The notes beneath the pieces were generated by a model, which was not told where the DNA came from, ran no database searches, and saw only the letters and a list, made by a program, of their open reading frames with translations. A program made the translations under genes and the position numbers. DNA of 64,000 nt, from assembly GCA_026018925.1 (NCBI GenBank), contig JAKSZU010000003.1, positions 189,755,639 to 189,819,638 on the forward strand, in the 5' to 3' direction. This stretch comes from Tupaia tana (lineage: Eukaryota > Chordata > Mammalia > Scandentia > Tupaiidae). Shown here piece after piece: positions 37,528 through 49,739 of the stretch; within the stretch, counting starts at the first letter, position 1, and each line of letters opens with the position of its first letter.

Positions 37528-37612
37528 CTCCCTCTCAGGTCAAATTAAAATAAAAATAAATGAATAAAATTAAATAAAAATAATTCTTTTAAAAATAAGT
37601 AAATAAATACAG
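37406..37612 (+). mobile_element. SINE type B, tandem neighbour
   Basis: GGGGCCAGCAGGTGGTGTGG head, TC run at about 37500-37526, end CAGGTCAAATTAAAATAAAA. It lies head-to-tail with the copy at 37259, with AAGTAAATA at both ends. Confidence 0.87.
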
Positions 37613-37649
37613 CCATTATACCAAAATACCAAAAAAAAATGAATTTTTT

Positions 37650-37906
37650 TCTTGGGGGGGTGAGAGGTTTTTGCTACAGAGCGTGTGCACTCACCAGAAA
37701 GACAGAGACAGAGAGACAGAAAGTGAGAAATCATCCCCCGGAGGAATGGCCATGCTGCAATCCCTTCTCCTCCATTCTCCTCTCAGGATCTTGGGCATGC
37801 ACACACATGTGCCCGGTGTGAGTTTAAGCCACTGGGTCCGGAACTCGAACTGTGGTTGATTATATAGGAGTCCAGCGACATAGCCATTATGCTAACCGCT
37901 GGTCCC
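37650..37906 (-). mobile_element. SINE type A, reverse
   Basis: GGTTTTTGCTACAGAGCGTG, body, and head AACCGCTGGTCCC. The GAATTTTTT duplication lies at 37641 and 37907. Confidence 0.92.
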
Positions 37907-37924
37907 GAATTTTTTATTTTTTTA

Positions 37925-38070
37925 AAGAATTATTTATTTAATTTTATTTCTTATTATTATTTTTAAATTTTTCTATAGAGCATGTGCACTCATCAGAGAG
38001 AGAAAGAGAAAGAGAGGGAGAAAGTGAGAAGGCAAGGTGCCAGGTCCAGGACTGAAACCATGGTCAGCCG
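37925..38070 (-). mobile_element. SINE type B-like fragment, reverse
   Basis: ATTTTTCTATAGAGCATGTG, GCAAGGTGCCAGGTCCAGG and ACCATGGTCAGCCGTG. It is interrupted by the next SINE before its head. Confidence 0.7.
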
Positions 38071-38311
38071 TGGGAGAGATTTTTACTATAGGGTGCATGC
38101 ACTCACTGGAGAGACAGAGAGACAGAAGGTGAGAAATCGCTCCCCAGAGGGGATGGCCACATCAAAATCCTTTCTCCTCTATTCTCTCAGGACTTTGGGC
38201 ATGCACACACACATGCCCAGTGTGAGTTTCAAGCCTCTGGGTCTCGGACCTGAAGCAGGATCGGTCATGTGGGAGTCCAGCAACGTAACCATTATGCCAT
38301 CTGCTGGCCCC
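38071..38311 (-). mobile_element. SINE type C, reverse
   Basis: ATTTTTACTATAGGGTGCATG, body with CACACACATGCCCAG, head CATCTGCTGGCCCC. Confidence 0.87.
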
Positions 38312-38607
38312 AGAAAAGAAAAAAACTTTTATTGATATGTATCTTCTGTGATATAAAAGTCTGTGAAAGGAGAAGGGTTTTTCTCTTAAAACCAGAAGAC
38401 TTTTTCACAGAAAACTCAGCGGTTAGACATACACACCTGGCTATCAATATTGAGCCTTACCTATTTTTGGAAGTGAGATTTTGACCTTGGTAAAGAATAG
38501 AGATCAGCAAGTATAAAGAGTCAATAGTTTTTTTTTTTTTTTTTCCTAGAAATAATGACTTTAATTAAAATTTACTACAGTTTGGAAGCCCTTAAAAATA
38601 TGTCACC

Positions 38608-38873
38608 GGGACCAGCAGTTAGCGTAATGGCTATGTCGCTGGACTCCCACGTAGTCGACCGCGGTTTGAGTCCCAGACCCGGTGGCTTAAACTCACGCCG
38701 GGCGCGTGTGCGTGCGTGCCCAAGATCCCGAGAGGAGAATGGAGGAGAAGGGATTGTGGCGTGGCCATCCCCCCTGGGGGGTGATTTCCTGCTTTCTATC
38801 TCTCTGTCTCTCTCTGTCTGTCTGGCGAGCGCACGTGCCCTATAGCAAAAGCCTCTCCAAAAAAAAGAAAAAA
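38608..38873 (+). mobile_element. SINE type A (near consensus, young)
   Basis: GGGACCAGCAGTTAGCGTAATGG head with most CpGs intact (GTCGACCGCGG, GCCGGGCGCGTG). The target duplication AAAAATATGTCACC lies at 38594-38607 and 38874-38887. Confidence 0.95.
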
Positions 38874-38910
38874 AAAAAATATGTCACCAAATTTTGTATT
38901 AAAATCTGGC

Positions 38911-39179
38911 TTTTTTTTTTTTTTTTTTTTTTTAAGATTTTGTCATAGGGTGAGTGCACTCACCAGAGAAAATCAGATAGAGCCAGAGAGAGGGGAAAAG
39001 TGAGAAATCCCCTCTCTCCCTCAGTGAGATGACCACGCTGCAACCCTTCTCCTCTATTCGTCTCTTGGGATTCTGGGCACTCATACCAGGCATGTTTTCC
39101 AAACCACCAGGTCCAGAACTCAAACCATGTCAGCCATCTGGGATCCAGAGCTTTAACTATCACACCACCTGCTGTCCCC
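38911..39179 (-). mobile_element. SINE type C, reverse, old
   Basis: T-run of about 25, diverged body, head CACCTGCTGTCCCC. The target duplication AATCTGGCTT lies on both sides. Confidence 0.87.
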
Positions 39180-39227
39180 AAATCTGGCTTGCTTTAATGC
39201 AAAAAGAACTCTACCCAAAGATCTGAA

Positions 39228-39500
39228 ACTGGGCTGGCTCCGTGGCACAGCTACATGTACTTTTCAAGAAAAGCCACGCCCTGCAGGGTGACCATGATTC
39301 AAATCCCTGGCCAGGTCAGCCTGAAATACACAGGGCGTGTGTGCAAGTGCCCAAGGCCTGATGGGCTGGAGGGATGAAGGAAGGGAATCATGGGATCAGC
39401 CTCTGTGGAGGGTGCTTATTTTTTTTCTTTCTTCCTCTTACTCCCATGTGCATGTGCACACTCTGTAACATGAATAAAGAAAAAATAATGCTTTCAACTT
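39228..39500 (+). mobile_element. SINE type D (older)
   Basis: GGGCTGGCTCCGTGGCACAG head, GATTCAAATCCCTGGCC B-box, GTGTGCAAGTGCCCAAGG body, end CACACTCTGTAACATGAATA. Confidence 0.75.
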
Positions 39501-40115
39501 TAAAAAATTTTTTTTCTGAAGCTGGATAACATTATGAGAGTTGGTTTCAGGGCAAAATACTGAATAGTAGGGATAGGAGCCCTTCTATACACTTGTCAAG
39601 CAAGTCAACAATGTTATATTAGTAATAGAAAGAACACATAGTAATTTCATTTTTCCATATCCAAGATAGCCACAGATGAAAATGGGCCTGTGGCATCTCT
39701 AGAATTCTCAGCAGTTCTCAAGACCCTGTTGCTATAATTCTATCAAAGCTCACTAACAGGTATATTTTATCAGAATTTTTCAAGAGACCCCTTAGCTTCC
39801 TTATCTCAGTTACCTTCTACTAACCTTCCTCTTCAACCTGACAAAGAACAGATAAATGCCTACTCACACTGTCAGTTTGTCTACAGACACTACCTGTGCA
39901 TGTCTGAAAAGAAGCCCATCCTGAAATGAAAGTCAGCGATCTCATACAGAAACTAATGTCTGAATCTCTAGGCTTGACTGTCTTCTACTACAAATTGTTT
40001 GGTTCCATAAGTCTTATGGATTTATGCCTTTCAAAATATGCTCCAAATAGGCATACAATCTTAAAAGCTTTTATATACCAGGGATAAAGCATACTAATTG
40101 CAACAGGGAGTATAA
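39501..40115. other. Unique intron sequence
   Basis: Nothing recognised. Confidence 0.4.
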
Positions 40116-40131
40116 AACATATTTAGCAGAT

Positions 40132-40392
40132 GGGACCAGCAGTTGGTATAATAGCTATGTCACTGGACACCCATGTAGTCAACTGCGGTTCAAGTCCCGG
40201 ACCTGGTGGCTTAGATTCACGCCAGGTGCATGTGTGTGCATGCCCAAGATCCTGAGAGGAAAATGGAGAGAAGGGACGTGGCCATCTCCCCGGGGGTGAG
40301 GGGGGGGGGTGATTTCTCGCTTTCTGTCTCTCTTTCTCTCTGGTGAGTTCACACACCCTATAGCAAAAACCGCTCAAAAAAAAAAAAAAAAA
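40132..40392 (+). mobile_element. SINE type A
   Basis: GGGACCAGCAGTTGGTATAATAG head, a G-run in the motif at 40302-40310 and an A-tail. AAAACATATTTA lies on both sides. Confidence 0.92.
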
Positions 40393-40714
40393 AAACATAT
40401 TTAACAGAAAACTCCCTTGGATGTCAATCCCAAGAAGGCATGGACTTTCTCAGACTTGTTCATCACAACGTGTCTAGCACCTAGAACAGTATTTGACAAA
40501 CAGAAGGTGATCAAAATATTTGTCCACTTGTGACTAAGTCAATGAACATGGAAACAAAACCAGTATACAGTGAACAATAAGAGTATACCATGTTAAATGG
40601 TGGTACAATTCTAAGGCCAACCAAAGTTAAAAGAAAAAAAGATTAGGGTACACTGACAAAGTCTGAGAAGGCAGTCTAAAATGAAAGTTGAGCCACCTTA
40701 GAAGAAAGGATTTA

Positions 40715-40966
40715 GGGGACCAGCAGTTAGCGTAATGGCTATGTCGCTGGACTCTGACATAGTAGACCGCGGTTCGCGTCCCGGACCTTGTGGCTTAAAA
40801 CTCACGCAGGGCGCGTGTGCATGCGTGCCCAAGATCCCGAGAGGAGAATGGAGGAGAAGGGGTTGCGGGGTGATTTCTTGCTTTCTGTCTCTATGTCTCT
40901 CTCTGTCTGTCTGGTGAGTGCATGTGCCCTATAGCGCAAAAAAAACAAAAAAACAACAACAATAAA
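40715..40966 (+). mobile_element. SINE type A, subfamily A2, internally deleted
   Basis: B-box position GGTTCGCGTCC, GCTTAAAACTCACGC and TCTCTATGTCTC mark subfamily A2. The GTGGCCATCCCCCC part is deleted at about 40867. AGAAGAAAGGATTTA lies on both sides. Confidence 0.93.
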
Positions 40967-40982
40967 AGAAGAAAGGATTTAG

Positions 40983-41847
40983 GTGGATGAAGAAGAGGGG
41001 AACAAACTGGCAAAGACCAGAGATGGGAAAGACCAGATGTGCTGGGAAGACAGTGGGAAGGCGTGGGTGGCCAATGGAGAAGGTGTAGGTTTGGGAGGTA
41101 GATAAGAGGAGAGTGCGGGGACTGCAGAAGGCCTAGGAAAAAATCAGCAAATGGATCCCAGTCGGTTGAGATGCACATCTAAAAAATCATTTTCCACACC
41201 CTCAATCTCATCCCTAAAGGAGACAGCCTCAGAGAAGATGCAAATCTTAAAGAGCAATTGAACAGTGGGAGCAACAGCCAATCCTAGGGACTCACATAAA
41301 AGTAAAATTTAGGTCATAAAAAAACCTTAAAGTAAGTATCATAGTTTATTAAAACTTACAGTTTACCAAAGAATAATAGGAAGAAGCCTGAATTCACTAG
41401 CAACTTTCACACAAAGATAAGTCTTTTCTCAAGAGAAACTCACTTTTAATATCACTGCATGGTAAATTTAATAGTTTTTTTTTTTAATGTAATGACTAAT
41501 ATTAACCATAGACTGACGCTATTTGCTAATTCTGGGAGACCTAGAAATATATAGACGTCAAAAAGTTCCAAATGTGTTTTTGTGAGACAGTTACAATTTT
41601 GCAGACAGCTTCACATAAGCCCAACAATTGAGAGGCTGTAAATATCCTTGCTCTTTCATTAATCTCTAGCTATATTTAGTAGCAGGGCTTCCTTTGTTCA
41701 AAGTTACTTTCAACAAATCCATATTTATGATCCCAAAGGCATGGTACCTTATACATATGTGTTAAATGGATAGATGGTTACATAGATGGATAAAAGAATG
41801 AGCCATCGAATGACTGTATTAGGATCTTTGAGATGTTGTGTACAAGA
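40983..41847. other. Unique intron sequence
   Basis: Nothing recognised apart from a T-run at 41476. Confidence 0.4.
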
Positions 41848-41970
41848 GGGCTTTAAAAAGTTCATGGAAAATGCATGTTATAAAAAATTATGCATAGATT
41901 TAAAAAATTAGGCCACCAGAATAAACTTGTATTTGAATTCAAATTTTCCATAAACTTGTTGAAATCTCAT
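41848..41970. repeat. Palindromic DNA-transposon MITE, copy 2
   Basis: AGGGCTTTAAAAAGTTCATGG and TTTTCCATAAACTTGTTGAA are inverted ends; GCATGTTATAAAAAATTATGC lies inside. It corresponds to 16508-16645. Confidence 0.65.
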
Positions 41971-42467
41971 ATACAAGATTTGGCCAGGGCTAAGACTTCA
42001 GGCTTTCATAAACACGTCTTCAGTATTTAGCAACAATCAAATGGGCATTAAAATGTCTCAGCGGGAGCTACAGAGTTTGGAGTGTAAAGGAAAATAGTTA
42101 ACTCTAGACAAGGACAGTGATGTGGGTGAGAGCAGGGTAGGTTCATTGAGAAGCCAATGAGGCCTACGGTTCAGAGGCCCTCACTTGCGTAGGCCCTTCT
42201 GAAGGCTCTCCCAGGAGCTCTAGGAATGTATTCACAGGGGTGTGTGATTCTGTAAAAGTTACCACAGTAAGGCATAACAAAATTTATTCTCCAAAAGAGG
42301 GCCATCAGAATAGGTTTCAGGCCCTACAGAGTGTGGGGTCTGGCCTTGTGTAAGAGGTCAGAAGAAAAAAGTCAGTAGTAGGAGAAATACTGATGGGTCC
42401 TTAGAACAGTGTCCCAGTTGTGGGGACTGGAGCTTGGAGTGCCAAATTTCTCAGCAGCTTCTCTTTC

Positions 42468-42500
<33 letters not shown>

Positions 42501-43945
42501 AAACACCATTTCTTAGGCTCATAGTTCTCATATCACGACTTTCCTTTCAGCTTTTACATCTTCTTCCCAAATGAAGTCACAAGAGACATTCAGCTGTTAC
42601 AAACTTCATGTCAAGCTTTGAAGTGCTTTTTAATAGCAGAAATATTTGGCTCACGTGTGGGCTTTGTAGCTATGGTAAATACCTCTTAGTTATCTGTCGC
42701 TACTGTTATTCCACACCTCCAATTTGGAGGAGAAATTCTGCATATGCATTGAGGCACTAAAAAAGAATATTGAACTATATCTTAGCTCCTTTGTGAATGG
42801 TTTCCTTTTATTTCTTCTCTCATGGAACTAATTTTTTTGTCACATTGTACCGGTTATGGGTGGGAAAGCAGAGACTAGAAGAAGAGAGCTGATTATTGTA
42901 ACACTGGTTGGCAGTTTCTCTTAGTTTCCTGAAGGTTAAGTGGTCACATAGCTCCTTAATGTAAGATTGAAGCATCTCAAGGACTCTATCCCGTAAGAAT
43001 TTTAGACGACTTTGGACAAAATGCTTGTGGTGGTTTAAAAGAGAAGAAACTGACCACAATTAGTATGAGATAAAGGTAGGAGGAAAAAGCCCTTATTAGA
43101 AGTTCCTACATGAGCATTGACAGACATACAGACTATATGGCCAGATATGTATCAGAATAATATACTTAGAAATGCATTTTTGAGAACATAAAAATAGAAA
43201 CAAAGGTCACGAAATAAGCATTTGGGATGGGTCCTGTGTTTTGCTCCTTGATGTAACTTAATTATTTTATGAAGAGATGACAGAAAATACTGTTGCACTC
43301 TTAAGTTAAACACTTGACATTTTCATTCCTCAAAATGCAACATTTTAGAAGTCTAGATATGTTTATTAATTAGTGATTATTAACACCCAGTAAACAACAT
43401 TATGTCTTGTAAAAACACAATCTCTCTTCACAGCATGAAGCTGAAATCTATTATTCCCTGATTCCATATGCTGAAATACACTCAAATGGTCACAAATGAC
43501 CTTAAGCATTAAATAAATGTAAATGAGGACAACATAGAAAATGTGCTTTTGATTGATAACTAAAAGACTAGGTTGAAAATCACGTCCAAAACTGAAGTCC
43601 TTTCCAGAATGGCATGGCCGTCTGCACAATGGAGGAAAGGCTGGCTTAGGAATGAAGGCCACACAGGTAAGGGCAGAATCTCTCCTTCTCTGGACCTGCT
43701 GGAGGTTCTCTGGGAAACAGAACTGGTTTGTTCATTTTTTATGAGAAACACAGAGCATACTGCCCCTGTATCAGTGGCCCATCTGAACATTCTAGTGCAG
43801 GATTTAAAAATACAGAGGACACTTCATTACATTCACCAACTGATATAAGAGAAAAAAATGATTGTTGATTCCATAGCCTCATCCCAGTATAACAACCACT
43901 TTAGTTTTTAGCACTGTAGCTGTTCATTCATCTTTTTTCTTTCTT
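41971..43945. other. Mostly unique intron
   Basis: It holds a T-run/A-run junction at 42471-42503 (a perfect AT homopolymer switch). No gene or named repeat is seen. Confidence 0.45.
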
Positions 43946-44121
43946 TTAAAAAAATAATGTTTTTAATTTAACTTTGTTTTTAAAATTTGGTCAGAGAGAG
44001 GCAGTGTGTGTGTGTGAAAGAGAGAGAAAGTGAGAAAGCAAGCTGCCAGGTTTGGGACTCGAACTGTGGTCAGCCATGTGGGAGTCCAGCGCCCTTAATC
44101 ACCACACCACCTACCAGCCCC
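43946..44121 (-). mobile_element. SINE type B, reverse
   Basis: AAATTTGGTCAGAGAGAGGC, GCAAGCTGCCAGGTTTGGG and head CACCTACCAGCCCC. Confidence 0.88.

Positions 44122-44193
<72 letters not shown>
44122..44193. repeat. CTTT microsatellite
   Basis: About 17-18 perfect CTTT units between two reverse SINEs; it probably grew from the T-rich tail of the SINE at 44194. Confidence 0.95.
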
Positions 44194-44441
44194 TTTTTTT
44201 TTAAAGAGAGAGATTTTTGCTATAGGGCATGTGTACTCACTGAAGAGACAGAAAGAGATGAAGAGAGACAAAATGAGAAATCACCCCCCAGGGGGCTGGC
44301 TGCACTGCAATTCCTTCTCCTTCTGGGATTTTGAGCACACATGCATTCCCAGCCTGAGTTTTAAGCCACCAGTCCAGGGTTCTAACCATGGTCAGTCATG
44401 TGGGAGTCCAGTGCCTTAATCAATATGCCACCCACTGGCCC
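44194..44441 (-). mobile_element. SINE type C, reverse
   Basis: ATTTTTGCTATAGGGCATG, the CCCCCCAGGGGGC motif and head CACCCACTGGCCCC. Confidence 0.88.
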
Positions 44442-44749
44442 CTCACCTTTCTTTCCCCCCCCAAATCCAACAATTGAGTGTGAGAAAGTGTTCTTAACAT
44501 AGAGAAAACTCAAAGGATGACAGATTAGCAACAATAAATAAAATAATTAAAAATTGAATCATTCTAGTAAATATAGATATTTCAGGTACAAACTACCGAA
44601 TAATTATCATTTCTCTAGGCCTGTTATCAACAGGGAAAAAATAGAATGTAGCATCACAGAACACACCATTGTTCGGCTGAAGGGATGCATGTCTCCTGGT
44701 TTGGATAAGAATGAATAGAATCTATTGATAAAAGGAAGTGGCTGTGTAG

Positions 44750-44920
44750 ACTTTTTTTAAAAGAACTGTTTTATTTAACTTTAATTATTTTAATTTGATT
44801 AGAGGAGGGGGAGAGAGAAAAAAAAAGAGAGAGAGTGAGAAAGCAAGCTCCCTGGTCTGGGATTTGAACCAGGGTCGGCCATGTGGTAGTCAAGCATCCT
44901 TAACCACCATGCCACCTGCC
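44750..44920 (-). mobile_element. SINE type B, reverse
   Basis: TTTAATTTGATTAGAGGAGG, GCAAGCTCCCTGGTCTGGG, head CACCTGCCAGACC. Confidence 0.87.
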
Positions 44921-44934
44921 AGACCGACTATTTT

Positions 44935-45197
44935 TTTTTTTTTTTGAGAGGTTTTTTGCTATAGGGCGCGTGCGCTCGCCAGACAGACAGAGAGAGACAT
45001 AGAGACAGAAAGCGAGAAATCACCCCCCAGGGGGGATGGTCACGCCGCAATCCCTTCTCCTCCATTCTCCTCTCGGGATCTTGGGCACGCACGCACACGC
45101 GCCCGGCGTGAGTTGTAAGCCACCGGGTCCGAGACGCGAACCGCGGTCGACTACGTGGGAGTCCAGCGACATAGCCATTACGCTAACTGCTGGTTCC
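44935..45197 (-). mobile_element. SINE type A, subfamily A2, reverse
   Basis: On minus: head GGGGAACCAGCAG, B-box GGTTCGCGTCTC and GTCTCTATGTCTC. The 16-bp duplication CAGACCGACTATTTTT lies at 44919-44934 and 45198-45213. Confidence 0.95.
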
Positions 45198-45232
45198 CCA
45201 GACCGACTATTTTTAAATCATAGAACAGAGTA

Positions 45233-45457
45233 AGAGTTCTCAACCTCGGCAATATTGACAATATGGGCCAAACCTTTCTTTGGTGTGGGGACAATCCTGT
45301 GCATTGGAGAATGTTCAGCGCCATCCCTGGCCTCTATTCACTACATGCAAGTAGCAACACCACCCCTAAGTCTTGATCATAAAAAATGTCTCAGAGAATG
45401 CCAGAAGTCCTTGGTGGGGACAGTGTGCAAAACTGCCCCCAGGTTAAGAACCACTGG
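45233..45457 (-). mobile_element. MER20-like hAT-Charlie MITE
   Basis: Starts AGAGTTCTCAACCTCGGCA and ends AGGTTAAGAACCACTG. It carries GACAATCCTGTGCATTG, AGCGCCATCCCTGGCCTC and CAAAACTGCCCCCAGG, the landmarks of MER20-type elements in reverse. Confidence 0.8.
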
Positions 45458-45464
45458 AATAGAG

Positions 45465-45714
45465 AACCAGCAGTTAGCGTAATGGCTATGTCACTGGACT
45501 CCCACGTAGTGGACCGCTGTTCGCGTCCTGGACCCGGTGGCTTAAAACTCACGCCGGGCGCGTGTGCGTGCGTGCCCAAGATCCCGAGAGGAGAATGGAG
45601 GAGAAGGGATTGCGGTGTGACCATCCCCCCTGGGGGGTGATTTCTCGCTTTCTGTCTCTATGTCTCTCTCTGTCTGTCTGGCAAGCGCATGCGCACTATA
45701 GTGAAAACCTCTCC

Positions 45715-45741
<27 letters not shown>
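45465..45741 (+). mobile_element. SINE type A, subfamily A2
   Basis: GTTCGCGTCC, CTTAAAACTCACGCC and TCTCTATGTCTC mark A2. The target duplication GAACCACTGGAATAGAG uses the end of the MER20-like element (45448-45464 and 45742-45758). Confidence 0.95.
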
Positions 45742-45745
<4 letters not shown>

Positions 45746-45829
45746 CACTGGAATAGAGCCATTTAAGAAGGTCCCAGGTTGGACTTTTCTAAACATCATA
45801 TTATATCATCTCAACCCTTAAGTCATCCC

Positions 45830-46245
45830 TGCCTCAGTGTTAGACACAGTTCTCTTCAGTTTTCTCATCTGTTGGTTGGATACAATGTGAGTGACTGCCT
45901 GCTTCATAAGGGTCTGGTGAGCATTAAATGAGATAATACTTGTAAAGTGCTTTTTTTTTTTTTTTTTTTTTAGAATTATTATTTTTTTTTTTTTTAATTT
46001 AATCTTATTTATTCATTCATTTATTTTAATTTGACTAGAGAACTAGAGAGAGACACACATGGAGAGAGAGAGGAGAGTGAGAAAGCAAGCTGCCAGGACC
46101 GGGATTTGAACTGTGGTCAGCCATGTGGGAGTGTCCAGCACCTCAACCACCATGCCACCTGCTGGTCCCGATACTTGTAAAGTGCTTTGATGAGAGCCTG
46201 ACACACAGTAAGTGCTCAATAAAGGTTAGTTATTGTTATTTTTAA
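45830..46245 (+). repeat. MIR split by a SINE
   Basis: TTTTCTCATCTGTTGGTTGG, GAGCATTAAATGAGATAATAC and GACACACAGTAAGTGCTCAA are forward MIR; the middle is split at 45951-46168. Confidence 0.85.
45951..46168 (-). mobile_element. SINE type B, reverse, in MIR
   Basis: Long T-rich start, TTAATTTGACTAGAGAAC, head CACCTGCTGGTCCC. The duplication ATACTTGTAAAGTGCTT lies on both sides (45934 and 46170). Confidence 0.9.
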
Positions 46246-46309
46246 TAACCATACATAGCATAAAAATTCAATTTCAACTGAAATATTTTAAGACAGAAAG
46301 ATCTCTTAC

Positions 46310-46376
46310 CAGCTTGATATTTTCTGAGTCTTAAACACACCAGCCTCCTGATTTCTTCTGATGATGTCTCTCACAT
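46310..46376 (-). CDS. CAMKMT: CAMKMT internal exon ([21 protein letters not shown])
   Basis: This 67-nt exon reads on the minus strand as [20 protein letters not shown] plus S, preceded by AT (completing Asn with the A of exon 54054-54117) and followed by TG (completed to Cys by exon 14207-14281). The human protein, recalled from memory, reads [20 protein letters not shown] here, so three or four conservative changes are visible. The segment is the helix and loop after the LTDGN motif of the methyltransferase core. The acceptor is CTGTATCCTGTAG (weakly pyrimidine-rich) and the donor GTAAGA lies at 46304-46309. A 32-kb intron separates it from the next exon. Confidence 0.96.
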
Positions 46377-46706
46377 CTACAGGATACAGTTAAGAAAGCT
46401 TCTGCGGTGATTGTCAACTGACTTTCAGAACAGCCCCCCCCAATGCTGTTCCATGACAAATACATGCAACAGCACAGTGGAGAGAAAGAGCGATAGGGTA
46501 CTCACAGGAAAAGGGGACAGCCCTGACTCTGCTGACCAAATGCTGACACACTACAAGCAGACTCTTTTAATTCCCTGGGCTGCAGTCTTGTCACCTGTGA
46601 AATGTACATTCAGGTAGTATCCTGGCAAGGCCCAGAGTTACAGGTACTGGTGGGGAACAACTGATCCATAGGTACCAGGCCCACATGCTTAAAAAAGCTA
46701 GGAGCC

Positions 46707-46933
46707 AGGACCAGCAGTTAGCATTAATAGCTATGTCGCTGGACTCCCATGTAGTCAATGCGGTTCGAGTCCCGAACCCGGCAGCCTAAACTCATGCCGG
46801 ACACGTGTGCGTGCGTGCCCAAGATCCCAAGAGGAGAATGTAGGAGAAGGGATTGCAGCATGGCCATCCCCCGGGGGGTGATTTCTCGATTTCTTTCTCT
46901 CTGTCTTTCAAGCGAGCGCACACGCCCTATAGC

Positions 46934-46957
<24 letters not shown>
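46707..46957 (+). mobile_element. SINE type A
   Basis: GGACCAGCAGTTAGCATTAATAG head, B-box GGTTCGAGTCCC, end CCCTATAGCAAAAA. AAAAGCTAGGAGCC lies on both sides. Confidence 0.93.
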
Positions 46958-46965
<8 letters not shown>

Positions 46966-46974
46966 GAGCCCAAG

Positions 46975-49735
46975 GGCAAGCCTTTTTCAGTCAAGGGAGA
47001 GGCCAATGTCTCTGAGGCTTTCCAAGTTGAAGTCTCTCTGATACCCTCCTACATACTAGCAGGGAATGGAGTGAGCAGCAAAGCTTGGAGAATCTGCTAA
47101 AAAAAAAAAACAAATCATTGAAGGGAAAAAGTCAATCCAGTGAAAGGTCCCTTGAAGAACTGTCTTTGCAGACTTGTGCTTCAGCTGCTAGCCAGCTGCT
47201 GGCTTGTAGGGACTTGTACATATTTACTGAAGAGATGTTTGGCAGGGCTGGTCTGTTACATCGCATGGCAGCATCTCTAGGAGGGCCCATGGGAAACAGT
47301 ACGTCAGGTTTCAACACCAGGAGAGGCAGGACTTCAGACCTTCTGATTTTGCTTCAACTTCTGGACACTCTTAATTCTTGGAACTGTTTCTCTTCCTCTC
47401 TTCGCTCTGGCCCCTGTGCAGCTCAGAGCCAAATGTATGAACTGATTCTAATGAGCATGGCATATATTCTCCATTCTGACTTCTATTCCGGGCTCCATCA
47501 CAATTTCCTAGCTTTCTCATTTCCAATTGCCCTCACTTCTCATTTATTTTATATCGTATATTCTGTGTGTATCACTGTAAGAAGCCTTGAAATCCCTCTT
47601 TTGAATAAGACAGGTTTAAATAAACAAGAAATAAAAAATAATTCCAGTGAAGGCTACAAGCTGAACTAAATTGGGCCCATGGGGAGGACACCAAGCAGAC
47701 AAGCGATGTTCCCCCATTGCTCAGAAAAACAGATTTCCTGAATGCTCAAAGCAAGCATTGGCCAAGATCTCCCTGCAAGAACAGAGCCGCAGGACGTTTT
47801 AACCCAAATCTCTGCTTGAACCACTAGGCACACCCATTTCTTCTCTGAGTGAATAAGCAGGTACTGTGATAGCTTTCTTCCCCCAGGAGTGGGTAGGAAA
47901 AATCAATTAGGTCTACTAATGAAGGGCTTTGTTGAGGTTTACAAAAGTGCAATAATGCAGACTTTTTTTTTTTCCTGGGTGAACTTTCCTGTATGCAAAT
48001 TAAATACCGTTAAATTACATTCATTAAAAAAATAAAAGAGACTAATTTGCCTACTTGTTTTGATTAACTAAAATGACACATCGGCCTACAGTTCTGTCTA
48101 TTTCAGGAAGAAAGTATTTCAGGAAAGTCTTTTAAATGAAATGTCTTGTAGAAAAGGACAGCTGACATCTTTATTCTGAGAAGAACAAAATTAGTAAAGA
48201 GCCGACTGTCAACTGTTTTTGATTAAGATCCCCCACACTCCGGCCACACCCTACTCCACGTTGCCATGGCAGCCAACTGCACGCCATAATGTGCCTGGTA
48301 CACCTGTAGCGTGCGTGAGTACATGACTAATCTATCAAGCAAAACATATTATTTTGTTAGTGGAGGTAATACTTTTTATAAAATAGTCACAGGGAAGTTA
48401 AATTATATAACTCAGAAAACCTATTAATAATTTTTAGTAAACATCTTAACACTATATACTTTTATACAATTTATAAACCTGTGACTCCAGGTGGTCAGGC
48501 TGAAGCAAGGATATATATTTATATTCTAGAAGCTTTTTGTTTTGTTTGTTTAATGAAAAAATTCACAGCAGGATTTAGGCTGCTTTATTTTTAGAAGTGG
48601 GCAGGAAATGCAGTTTGTGGTTTAGGAGGTATTTTTAAAAATTAAAACAAGTACAAAGAGCAAAAATGGCAATCGTATTTGAAAATATTATCTTAAGAAT
48701 TAAATCCTGATATCCTGCTCCCACTCTTTACGTTAGGTCAGATTTTGATGGTTCTCCTGGATGGCACTGTGTCCAATAACAGATTTTATCATTCTTCCGT
48801 GTCACCTCAGGGTAATAAAGAAAATCCAATCAAATTGAGTCAATATGTCCAGGATAGTGTTCAAGACGACTGGCCAAATCATGTTCTCTGTACTGCACCC
48901 ACCTTCTGGAAGACTTTAGTGGGAGGGGTTAGGTACAAAGAAAGCCTTAATGTGATTTTTGATTAAATGGATACAGAGCAATCACTTCCAAGCCCCTCAT
49001 GTGGGCAACTGGACTTCCAGAGCTATAGGATATATGTTTGTAGCTAAAAAAAAACCAGAATTCTATCTCTAGACTTTCTTCTCAAATAAAGCACAGTTTT
49101 AAGAGTGGGGCTCCATTTCAATTTCATTTCAGTTGATTTTTAATTCTTAGATATATGCACATATATTTTATAATAGTAACAATACCTTAAATAATTACAT
49201 ATGTTATGTATCTATAACATATTGTTTAAAATATGTGCCTCCCCCTGTGATTAATAATCGTTATATTTATCAGTAGTTCTCTCTATACAGTTTGAGAGCT
49301 GGCATTGCTCTATAAGCAAGAAAATATTTTAAAAATAATAACACTGTGATTTACAAGGCACTATTTCATTTATGATCTCTTCATTTTCCTTGGAGCATCA
49401 AGAGTGAGAATAGGAAACTATGAGCTGTATAATAATAATAATAATAATAAATTCTATTCATTTTCAATCTCTAAAGATTTTTTTAATGTTCTATGTGGCA
49501 ATATTTACTGATTTAAGGCTGCAAAATATTCTTAAATGTGCTTATGACTCAAATGTATCGAGAGGATGCCATTCAGGTACTATGAACTTTATGTTAGCAA
49601 TGCCAACTATTACATTGCAGACGAGAGGCCCTTTTATCCAGAGGGTGCTGAGGAAACGCAAGATGACATTCAGCAAATCATTCTAGTTTTTGGTCAAACA
49701 AATTAGTTTCATGGGAAAAAAACGATAAGGTTTGA
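46975..49735. other. SINE-free intron, start of an 11-kb SINE desert
   Basis: No lineage SINE is seen from here to 58070. A 194-codon open frame at 47085-47669 (plus) shows no domain I know and no coding context, so it is not called a gene. Confidence 0.55.
48260..48273. promoter_or_regulatory. RFX-like X-box palindrome
   Basis: GTTGCCATGGCAGC differs by one base from the near-palindromic RFX factor site GTTGCCATGGCAAC. It lies in a repeat-poor intron. Chance is possible. Confidence 0.35.
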
Positions 49736-49739
49736 AGGC

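Noticed and set aside
44122-44193. CRISPR-like regular repeats
   Set aside because: It is a perfect CTTT microsatellite; other spaced repeats are SINE copies. The genome is mammalian.
47085-47669. 194-codon open frame on the plus strand
   Set aside because: No recognisable domain, mixed composition and no splice or promoter context; it is antisense within a CAMKMT intron. It is the longest frame outside repeats and might be worth a protein search, but I do not call it.
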